Shown here piece after piece: positions 1 to 5,846 of a stretch of DNA of 19,546 nt. The notes beneath the pieces were generated by a model. That model was not told the DNA's origin, made no database searches, and saw only the letters and a program-made list of their open reading frames with translations. Position numbers and translations under genes: made by a program. Positions within the stretch are counted from its first letter, which is position 1, and each line of letters begins with the position of its first letter. Origin of the DNA: an uncultured Paracoccaceae bacterium (lineage in GTDB: Bacteria; Pseudomonadota; Alphaproteobacteria; Rhodobacterales; Rhodobacteraceae). The stretch spans positions 1-19,546 of the forward strand of contig CAKZNY010000366.1 in NCBI GenBank assembly GCA_937132145.1, written 5' to 3'.

Positions 1-85
1 CGAGCACGCTATGCAAACTTCAAACTAATAGCCAGCGCCCCGAGCAGCAAAACAACCAGCACTGGTGCATGCTCGAATACCTAGG
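1..85 (-). other. Left flank of the IS, possible tail of a truncated membrane protein
   Basis: Outside the insertion sequence there are only 85 bases. On the - strand, one frame from 80 down to a TAG at 11-9 reads VFEHAPVLVVLLLGALAISL followed by KFA. This is strongly hydrophobic and would fit the last transmembrane helix of an inner-membrane protein cut off by the IS. The + strand is also open across most of this stretch, so the choice of frame is uncertain and no family can be named. Confidence 0.2.
80..85. other. CCTAGG insertion target abutting the left IS end
   Basis: The six bases next to the left terminal repeat are CCTAGG. This matches the NCTAGN target preference described for IS481. 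Read on the - strand, the TAG inside this target is the stop codon of the transposase, so the reading frame ends outside the element. The corresponding six bases at the right end (1142-1147, GCTGGC) are not a copy. Confidence 0.55.
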
Positions 86-108
86 TGTTTAGTCCCGGCA
101 TTTGATGG
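86..108 (+). repeat. IS481 terminal inverted repeat, left end
   Basis: This 23-bp repeat begins TGTTTAGTCCC and ends TTTGATGG. It differs from the right copy at three central positions (13 to 15). It also encodes, on the opposite strand, the final residues MPGLN and most of the last Thr codon of the transposase. Confidence 0.85.
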
Positions 109-755
109 GTTGGATTGAGTATGAATCTTTCCGGTTCGTTTGTCCATATTTTGCAGATGTATTCGTAAGGTGTCAGGCCACTGAGAGTTTTGAGGCGTCG
201 GGCGTAATTGTAGGCATTGATGAAGTCGTTGAGGTGAGCACGGAGTTGTCCATGGTCGTCGTAGTGGTAGCGTTTAACGGTGGCGTCTTTAATGGTTCGA
301 TTCATCCGCTCGACCTGACCATTTGTCCAGGGATGCCTGACTTTTGTGAGTCTGTGTTCAATTCCGTTTTCCCGACAACGCATGTCGAACATATGAGTCA
401 TATAGGTTGCAGTTGGTCCATCTTTGTAACGAGGCGGGAATGTAAACTGAATGCCATTGTCTGTGAGAACAATGTTGATCTTGTAGGGTACCGCTGCAAC
501 GAGGGCTTCAAGAAAGGCTGATGCTGTTTTCCGGTTTGCCTTATCAACGAGTTGAACAAACGCGAATTTACTTGTTCTATCAATGGCAACATAGAGGTGC
601 AGTTTCCCTTCTGCTGTGTGCAGTTCGGCAATATCGACATGGAAATAGCCGATGGGATATCGCTTGAACTTCTTCTTTGCAGGCTTGTCGCCATCGACAT
701 CTGGCAGACGGGATATCCCATTGCGTTGCAAACATCGGTGAAGTGATGACCGTGT

Positions 756-797
756 CCCCCTCTCGCTGATTGCAAGCAATCAACTGCCGGGCGGTGG
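756..797 (-). other. Small in-frame insertion with a 16-bp near-palindrome inside the transposase
   Basis: Where related transposases as I remember them read IPHLTRSSLHRC, this copy has about 14 codons in place of the Leu, a net gain of about 39 bases. The stretch contains TGATTGCAAGCAATCA (767-782), two 7-bp arms around AA, and the TGA stop lies inside it. The exact borders depend on an alignment I could not run. Confidence 0.5.
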
Positions 798-1118
798 ATG
801 TGGGATAGTCGGTTGGAGTGCGTAGAGACAGTCGTCCAGTGGCAGCAGAGTATGCCTGCGAAAAGCAACGATTGCGGCTTCCTCAATCTCACTGAGAACC
901 GTGGAACGAGGTTGCTTTGGACCGGTCTTGCGGTCTTCAATACAAGTGCGTTTCTTCCACTTCAAAACCGTCTTGGGATTAATCCCGTATGTCTGGCTTA
1001 ACTCCGAGGTCGAAGCTTGCGATCGCTGTATTGCTGCTCTGATAACGTGCGTAGTCGTGGCGCTGCCGTGTAAAACTTGTCCCATAGTGCTTCCTTCCAT
1101 TCGAGGGAAAATGTTACA

Positions 1119-1141
1119 CCATCAAACCTCGGGACTAAACA
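1119..1141 (-). repeat. IS481 terminal inverted repeat, right end
   Basis: This copy reads TGTTTAGTCCC to TTTGATGG on the - strand and lies 34 to 56 bp upstream of the transposase start. It marks the transposase promoter-proximal end of the element and abuts the TRAP operon control region. Confidence 0.85.
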
Positions 1142-1161
1142 GCTGGCTCTGAAAATCAAGA

Positions 1162-1185
1162 ACGTTGACAATTTGTCGACAAAAT
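1162..1185 (+). promoter_or_regulatory. Putative GntR-type operator, copy 1, overlapping a promoter for the TRAP operon
   Basis: The core reads TTGACAATTTGTCGACAA. It holds an inverted repeat GACAA-T-TTGTC (1167-1177) and the overlapping palindrome TTTGTCGACAAA, which matches the GTMKAC core described for GntR-family operators. The same 24-bp block, with one mismatch, lies upstream of the 5-oxoprolinase gene at 12225-12202. TTGACA at 1165-1170 is also a perfect -35 hexamer, although the matching -10 (GAATGT at 1188-1193 with 17-bp spacing) is weak. A bound repressor would block such a promoter. The site is 83 bp upstream of the dctP start codon. Confidence 0.65.
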
Positions 1186-1268
1186 ACGAATGTGATTTTA
1201 CAACTAATATTTTGCGTCAGGATTCTTGTCCAACGGCAGCAAATATCACGGTTCTGGGAGGAACAATT

Positions 1269-2243
1269 ATGAATAAACTAACAGGAATTATCGGTGGTGC
1301 AGCGGTTGCATTCACGATGGGCGCAGCCGCCCAAGCGCAAAACTGGGATATGCCGACGCCTTATTCCGACGCGATTTTCCACACAGCAAACATCATTGAA
1401 TTCGCGGCTGACGTAAAAGCTGCCACAGGTGGCGCGATGAATATCACCGTGCATTCCGCCGGTTCGTTGTTCAAACACGCTGACATCAAGGGGGCCGTTC
1501 GTGGCCGCCAAGTACCGATTGGCGAGTTCTTCTTGTCGCGCCTCTCGAACGAGGATGCAGCTTACGGTCTGGACAGCCAGCCGTTCCTTGCAACAAGCTA
1601 TGAAGATGCCGCGCGCCTTTGGGCAGCCCAGAAACCAGCCGTAACAGCGTTGCTGGCCGAACAAAACCTGATGCCATTATTCGCGGTTCCTTGGCCCGCA
1701 CAGGGTCTTTACACCAACGGCGAGATCGCCACGGTTGAAGACCTGTCCGGCCTGAAATTCCGTGCATATAACGCCGCACTGGAAGCTTTTGCCGCCCTTG
1801 CAGGGGCCGCTCCGACACAGGTTGCATCGCCAGACATCCCGCAAGCCTTCGCAACTGGTCAGGTCGAGGCGATGATCACGTCGCCCTCCACTGGCGCCAG
1901 CTCCAAGGCTTGGGATTTCGTGACGCATTACACACCGATCAACGCGTGGGTGCCTAAAAACATCGTTGTTGTGAACATTCAGATGTTCGACAAGCTCGAC
2001 GCTGATATTCAGGCCGCAATCCTCGAAGCGGCGGCAGCGGCCGAAGTACGTGGTTGGGAAATGAGCGCGGCCGAGGCCAAGGCCAAAACTCAGGTTATGG
2101 CGGATAACGGCATGATCATCGTCGAGCCAAGTGCGGCCCTGATGGAGGGCTTGAAAGCCATCGGCGCGACCATGTTGGCTGATCTTCAGGCAACTGCCAG
2201 CGAGGAAGCCAAAGCCGTTATTGCCGAGTATCAAGGCAACTAA
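1269..2243 (+). CDS. dctP: TRAP transporter periplasmic substrate-binding protein DctP
   Basis: This 324-residue extracytoplasmic solute receptor delivers its ligand to the DctQM permease encoded just downstream. The ATG at 1269 is chosen because GGGAGG lies 7 bp upstream and it opens a clear signal peptide (MNKLTGIIGG..., AQA at 21-23, cleavage after residue 23). The open frame extends further upstream to 1077, but that extension crosses the IS end and the promoter. The mature part has the DctP fold pattern, including VEDLSGLKFRAYN with Arg165, the residue that in DctP proteins usually pairs with the carboxylate of the ligand. The ligand therefore should be an organic acid. By its shared operator with the 5-oxoprolinase gene I infer pyroglutamate or a related lactam acid; pyroglutamate-binding DctP proteins are known from Bordetella. 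Confidence 0.93.
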   Translation: MNKLTGIIGGAAVAFTMGAAAQAQNWDMPTPYSDAIFHTANIIEFAADVKAATGGAMNITVHSAGSLFKHADIKGAVRGRQVPIGEFFLSRLSNEDAAYGLDSQPFLATSYEDAARLWAAQKPAVTALLAEQNLMPLFAVPWPAQGLYTNGEIATVEDLSGLKFRAYNAALEAFAALAGAAPTQVASPDIPQAFATGQVEAMITSPSTGASSKAWDFVTHYTPINAWVPKNIVVVNIQMFDKLDADIQAAILEAAAAAEVRGWEMSAAEAKAKTQVMADNGMIIVEPSAALMEGLKAIGATMLADLQATASEEAKAVIAEYQGN

Positions 2244-2256
2244 ACGCACCAAGACA

Positions 2257-2287
2257 CGGGCCGGGCAAATGTCCGGCCCGAATTTTA
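2257..2287 (+). terminator. Intercistronic hairpin between dctP and dctQ
   Basis: CGGGCCGG (2257-2264) pairs perfectly with CCGGCCCG (2273-2280) across an 8-base loop, and AATTTTA follows. It sits 13 bases after the dctP stop. Such a hairpin could act as a partial terminator or as a 3-prime stabiliser that keeps the receptor mRNA more abundant than the permease message, which is a common need in TRAP operons. The weak U tract argues against complete termination. Confidence 0.65.
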
Positions 2288-2301
2288 TGCGGGAGGCAAA
2301 T

Positions 2302-2826
2302 ATGCGTAAATTCCTAGACACCCTCTATACCGCCAGCGGATTCGCGGCGGCAGGGTTTATCGTTTTTATCTGTCTGGTGGTGTCAGCCCAAGTGGTTCTG
2401 AACCTGATCACCAAGATTTTCGGTTCTGCCTACAGCATGACCATCCCGTCCTACGCCGATTTTGCCGGTTTCTCGCTGGCGGCGGCATCGTTCATGGCGC
2501 TGGCCTATACGTTAAAACAAGGCGGGCACATCCGCGTCACGCTGCTGTTGCAAACCTTCGGGCACATCCCGCGCCTCGGTGCGGAACTGTTCAGCCTCGG
2601 CTTGGGCACGGGCGTGTCCGGTTACGCAACCTACTACATGATCCGCATGAATTACGACTCCTACTATTACGGAGACCTGTCCAACGGCATCGTCGCCATC
2701 CCCCTATGGATCCCGCAATTGGCGACCTCGGCAGGGTTATTGATGCTGACCATTGCCTTCATCGACTTGTTCGTCGAAACGATCATCGCCCGCGCACCCG
2801 TCCTCGAAAATATGGAACAAGAATAG
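2302..2826 (+). CDS. dctQ: TRAP transporter small permease DctQ
   Basis: The product has 174 residues and about four transmembrane helices (near residues 12-38, 50-70, 85-110 and 135-160). It is the small membrane subunit that pairs with DctM in the inner membrane. The start at 2302 (MRKFLDTLYTASGF) is preceded by GGGAGG with a 5-base spacer; the longer frame from 2221 would overlap dctP and the hairpin. The YADFAGFSLAAASFMALAYT segment followed by LKQGGHIRV is typical of DctQ. It lies between the receptor and the large permease, and its stop codon directly touches the dctM start. Confidence 0.92.
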   Translation: MRKFLDTLYTASGFAAAGFIVFICLVVSAQVVLNLITKIFGSAYSMTIPSYADFAGFSLAAASFMALAYTLKQGGHIRVTLLLQTFGHIPRLGAELFSLGLGTGVSGYATYYMIRMNYDSYYYGDLSNGIVAIPLWIPQLATSAGLLMLTIAFIDLFVETIIARAPVLENMEQE

Positions 2827-4122
2827 ATGTCCGACCCTATTATCATGCTCATCCTTCTGGGCGTATTGCTCGGCCTGCTTAGCCTTGGCGTATGGGTTGC
2901 CATCGCGCTGCTGTCCGTTGGCGTTGTTGCGCTGGCGTTCTTTTCCAACGCGCCCGTCGGCCAAGTCCTTGCCACCACCATGTGGGGTGCGAGCCATTCA
3001 TGGGCGCTCGCAGCACTACCGCTGTTCATCCTGATGGGGGAAATTCTGCTGCGATCGCGCCTGTCCGAGGACATGTTCAAAGGCCTATCCCCATGGCTCG
3101 GCCGCCTGCCGGGGCGGCTGTTGCACGTCAACATTATCGGCTGTGCAATCTTCGCGGCCGTGTCTGGCTCGTCAGCCGCGACCGCCGCTACCATCGGAAA
3201 AATGTCGGTGCCAGAATTGATGGATCGCGGCTATCCCGAGCGCCTCGTCATTGGCACGCTTGCTGGATCGGCCACGCTGGGATTGCTGATCCCGCCGTCG
3301 ATCATCCTGATCGTTTACGGCGTCGCCACGGACCAGTCCATCGCGCGCCTGTTCGTGGCCGGCATTATCCCGGGCATCATGCTGGTTGCCATGTTTGGCG
3401 GCTATGTCATCATCCGTGCGTTGATGGACCCTGCCAGCATTCCAACCGAAGACGCCGAATACACCTTCATGGAAAAGGTCAAATCCTCCCGTCGCCTGCT
3501 TCCGGTTCTTATACTGATCACTGGCGTTATCGGGTCGATCTACGCGGGCATCGCCTCGCCAACAGACGCCGCCGCGTTAGGGGTGATTTTCGCGATAATT
3601 CTGTCGTTCTTCTCGGGAACCCTAAGCCGTAAAATGCTGGTGGAAAGTCTGCTGGGGGCCACAATCACCTCAGCCATGATCGCGTTCATCCTTGGGGGCG
3701 CGGCCTTCCTGACCGTCGCCATGGGCTTCACCGGCATCCCGCGCAACCTTGCCATCTGGATCGGGTCATTCGGCCTCTCGCCATTGGCACTGCTCGGCGT
3801 GCTAACGATCTTCTTCATCCTTTTGGGTTGTTTCCTTGACGGCATTTCCGTTGTGGTCCTGACGACATCGATCGTCATGCCCATGATTAACGGCGCGGGT
3901 ATCGACCCGTTATGGTTCGGCATCTACCTCGTAATCGTGGTCGAGATGTCCCAGATCACCCCGCCTGTCGGCTTCAATCTGTTCGTCATCCAAGGGTTAA
4001 CGGGTATTAACATTCTGTCCATTGCCCGCTCGGCCCTGCCATTTTTCTTGCTGTTGCTAGGGGCAATCGGCCTGATAATCGCCTTCCCGCAGATTGTGAC
4101 GTTTATGCCAAGCCTGATGTAG
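2827..4122 (+). CDS. dctM: TRAP transporter large permease DctM
   Basis: This is a 431-residue protein with about 12 hydrophobic helices, matching the usual DctM length. It is the Na+- or H+-coupled transport subunit of a C4-dicarboxylate-type TRAP system. Diagnostic stretches are FAAVSGSSAATAATIGKM (the conserved GSSAATA loop), LAGSATLGLLIPPSIILIVYG, IASPTDAAALG and VEMSQITPPVGFNLFVIQG. The ATG follows the dctQ stop without a gap and has no strong ribosome site of its own, so it is probably translated by coupling. No clear terminator follows; the next genes are convergent. Confidence 0.95.
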   Translation: MSDPIIMLILLGVLLGLLSLGVWVAIALLSVGVVALAFFSNAPVGQVLATTMWGASHSWALAALPLFILMGEILLRSRLSEDMFKGLSPWLGRLPGRLLHVNIIGCAIFAAVSGSSAATAATIGKMSVPELMDRGYPERLVIGTLAGSATLGLLIPPSIILIVYGVATDQSIARLFVAGIIPGIMLVAMFGGYVIIRALMDPASIPTEDAEYTFMEKVKSSRRLLPVLILITGVIGSIYAGIASPTDAAALGVIFAIILSFFSGTLSRKMLVESLLGATITSAMIAFILGGAAFLTVAMGFTGIPRNLAIWIGSFGLSPLALLGVLTIFFILLGCFLDGISVVVLTTSIVMPMINGAGIDPLWFGIYLVIVVEMSQITPPVGFNLFVIQGLTGINILSIARSALPFFLLLLGAIGLIIAFPQIVTFMPSLM

Positions 4123-4170
4123 CTGTTTTATTTGGAGGTCTTGCGCCAAACCGGCTGCCGCTATCCAATA

Positions 4171-4392
4171 TTAGTTGTCTGCGCCTATCAAACGTCCGGC
4201 CAACCCTTCCGAGGATTGGATTACCGGCTCGATAGAGGACGCCGCATTTTCGATGCCGGGGACAACAAGCAACATTACTCCCATACCGAATCCAACGATG
4301 ACTGCGGTGATAGTGACAAAATCTACGGTGACTGCACCGGATTCAGAGCGGCAAAACTGCCCAAGCATTCTTAAAAACATATCAATAACCAT
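4171..4392 (-). CDS. Short Flp-pilin-like membrane protein, copy B
   Basis: The 73-residue product contains SESGAVTVDFVTITAVIVGF followed by a long hydrophobic run. This arrangement resembles Flp/Tad prepilins: a short polar leader, Gly19, then an alpha-helical hydrophobic segment. If processed after Gly19, the position +5 residue is Asp24 rather than the usual Glu. The gene is a paralog of the next one upstream (4503-4706), and the DNA around the GAVTVD codons is clearly similar. The start is uncertain because no strong ribosome site precedes 4392; Met5 or Met9 are alternatives. No Tad secretion genes are in the window. The role is unknown; surface fibre subunit or a small membrane protein are both possible. 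Confidence 0.72.
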   Translation of the reverse strand: MVIDMFLRMLGQFCRSESGAVTVDFVTITAVIVGFGMGVMLLVVPGIENAASSIEPVIQSSEGLAGRLIGADN

Positions 4393-4502
4393 TTACTGCG
4401 CCCAAAGCGGGCAATGAATAAAAACTGTAGCCTATACGATACCAGATAACATACAGGCTGAATATGTCTGCATTATGACCATGGCAAGACTAAATTACGG
4501 GA

Positions 4503-4706
4503 TCATTCTCCTGTTATCAGGCTAGCGCCCAAACCGGGGGCAACGTCAAGCGCTGGCTGTATACCTGATGCGACGGGCAGAAGATTCGGTAAAATCAACA
4601 TCGGGACGGCAATCGCAATGCCAACGATGGCAGCAGTCAAAATGACCCAATCTACAGTCACCGCGCCGGATTCAGAATCAATAAAATTGATGATAATGGT
4701 CCACAT
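4503..4706 (-). CDS. Short Flp-pilin-like membrane protein, copy A
   Basis: The 67-residue product reads MWTIIINFIDSESGAVTVDW and continues with a hydrophobic helix. GGGAAG lies 9 bases before the start. The layout matches its tandem paralog: SESGAVTVD, then about 25 hydrophobic residues, then a short polar tail. A prepilin-type cut after Gly14 would place Asp19 at +5. The gap to copy B is 110 bases, so the pair may be cotranscribed, but no terminator or internal promoter stands out. Similar GAVTVDW proteins are frequent in Rhodobacterales, usually annotated as hypothetical. Confidence 0.75.
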   Translation of the reverse strand: MWTIIINFIDSESGAVTVDWVILTAAIVGIAIAVPMLILPNLLPVASGIQPALDVAPGLGASLITGE

Positions 4707-4885
4707 AATAGCATACTTCCCAAATAAATAAGGGATCCAACTGCCCTACCAAATACTGGACTACCCGATATTAACCGGTAAAACTGTTCAAATTGAGGCA
4801 ATGTTGTCACACCTTGGTTCTTGCCATTGAACATACAGGATATTTAATTACTTACGGGTTAACGAAAAACATCAGGAGAGATAAA

Positions 4886-5290
4886 ATGTCAGAAACATTC
4901 AGCATAGACGTAACCATGCAAGGTAGCTTTGACGATGTGATCGAAAAAGTCACCGAAGCCCTTAAGGTCGAAGGATTCGGCGTTTTGACCCGCATCGACG
5001 TAGACGCGGTTTTGAAAACCAAAATCGACGTGGATTTCCGCCCCTACACAATTCTGGGCGCCTGTAATCCGGTGCTGGCCCATAAAGCGCTGACCGCCCG
5101 CGCGGATGTTGGCCTGATGCTGCCCTGCAATGTTACGGTCGAGAAATCCGGCGAAGGCGAATGCCTTGTCCGCTTTATTGATCCTGCAAAAATGATGAGC
5201 TTTGGCGATCTGGGCAAAAACGCCGATCTGGTGGCCATCGGCACGGATGCGGCGGCGCGTATTGGTCGTGCAGCAGCCAGCTTGCGCTAA
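4886..5290 (+). CDS. DUF302 domain protein
   Basis: The 134-residue cytosolic protein matches the DUF302 family across its full length. The family pattern is visible as ILGACNPVLAHKAL (Cys60), GLMLPCNVTV (Cys81) and VRFIDPAKMM. AGGAGAG lies 5 bases before the ATG; the frame is open further upstream to 4793, but without a ribosome site. The biochemical function of DUF302 is not established. No signal peptide is seen. The gene is preceded by a 179-base AT-rich spacer that should hold its promoter. Its stop overlaps the stop of the convergent DUF1489 gene by three bases. Confidence 0.88.
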   Translation: MSETFSIDVTMQGSFDDVIEKVTEALKVEGFGVLTRIDVDAVLKTKIDVDFRPYTILGACNPVLAHKALTARADVGLMLPCNVTVEKSGEGECLVRFIDPAKMMSFGDLGKNADLVAIGTDAAARIGRAAASLR

Positions 5291-5730
5291 AGCACACCAA
5301 GGGCGGAAAGCTCGGCGCGCAATGCACCCGGGATTTCTTCCTGATCTTCATGATACAAGCCGATGTCCTTAGGGGCGTCGGCTTTGACCAGATACCGCCA
5401 GCCCTGAAACGCGCGGCGGCGGTGGGCCTCGGTTAGCATCAGTTCGGGTGCGAAAATCAGGGCGCAACGGCGGATGCCATCCTCGCCAATCACCTCGTCC
5501 AGCCGCAATATCCGCTGGCGGGCCAATATCAACCCCTTGAAAACCCAGTAGAGCGAGCCGCCATCCAGCAGTTCCTCCTCGCGCCGTGGCCGCATTCGGG
5601 TGATGTGATGCGGGGTATAGTCAACGCCACTTGCCTGCGCCTCGGCGGCACGAATTTCACGCCAGCGGGCGAGGTCACTGACCTTTTCCACCCCCACGCA
5701 AAGTTTTACCAAGTTTAGCTCGCCGCTCAT
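5287..5730 (-). CDS. DUF1489 family protein
   Basis: The 147-residue soluble protein starts MSGELNLVKLCVGVEKVSDL and contains THRTRR-like HHITRMRPRR, GSLYWVFKG and a near-C-terminal AFQGWRYLVKADAPKD. These features and the length agree with DUF1489, a family typical of Alphaproteobacteria with no assigned function. GGAGG sits 5 bases before the ATG at 5730. The gene is transcribed away from nrdJ and shares a 116-base divergent spacer with it, so both promoters must lie there. Confidence 0.85.
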   Translation of the reverse strand: MSGELNLVKLCVGVEKVSDLARWREIRAAEAQASGVDYTPHHITRMRPRREEELLDGGSLYWVFKGLILARQRILRLDEVIGEDGIRRCALIFAPELMLTEAHRRRAFQGWRYLVKADAPKDIGLYHEDQEEIPGALRAELSALGVL

Positions 5731-5784
5731 GCATTCCTCCTGCGCTTCCTTTCATATCAGAGCGTCGCCCACTGTCTATGGCTA

Positions 5785-5813
5785 TTGCCAAGCTCGCAAC
5801 CGCGCCGTAGTTT
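5785..5813 (+). promoter_or_regulatory. Candidate promoter of nrdJ
   Basis: TTGCCA (5785-5790) and TAGTTT (5808-5813) are separated by 17 bases and lie 33 bases before the nrdJ start. The -10 match is poor. I see no NrdR-box pair (consensus ACACWATATATTGT-like) and no room for a cobalamin riboswitch in this short spacer. Confidence 0.3.
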
Positions 5814-5846
5814 AGCATCCCTACCCACCCTTTGGAGAATACGTGT

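Larger units (their letters stand above)
81..1085 (-). pseudogene. IS481-family DDE transposase, interrupted by an in-frame stop
   Basis: The start at 1085 gives MGQVLHGSATTTH, the usual beginning of this transposase group, and is preceded by GGAAGGAAG. The N-terminal part holds a helix-turn-helix (SELSQTYGINPKTVLKWKKR). The C-terminal part is an integrase-type catalytic core with all three acidic residues in place: HVDIAEL, LTDNG and GQVERMNRTIK. It is followed by YNYARRLKTLSGLTPYEYIC and ends MPGLNT. A TGA at 782-780 interrupts the frame in the linker between the two domains. The downstream half stays in the same frame, so the cause is an insertion with an in-frame stop rather than a frameshift. 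A restart at TTG 779 could make a catalytic core without the DNA-binding domain. Read-through or suppression is possible but not shown. Confidence 0.85.
86..1141 (-). mobile_element. IS481-family insertion sequence, about 1056 bp
   Basis: The element is bounded by 23-bp terminal inverted repeats that begin TGTTTAGTCCC and end TTTGATGG (86-108 and 1119-1141). They match at 20 of 23 positions. One transposase gene fills the interior on the - strand, so it points away from the adjacent TRAP operon. The length and single-gene plan fit IS481. No matching target duplication flanks the two ends. The transposase frame is broken by an internal stop, so this copy is probably not autonomous. Its right end lies only 20 bp from the operator of the TRAP operon. 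Confidence 0.88.

Noticed and set aside
1077..1268. N-terminal extension of dctP upstream of 1269
   Set aside because: It would start inside the IS and translate the terminal repeat and promoter; the signal peptide and ribosome site place the start at 1269.
5731..5846. Cobalamin riboswitch or NrdR boxes before nrdJ
   Set aside because: The spacer is only 116 bases, shared by two divergent genes, and no B12-box or paired NrdR motif is visible.
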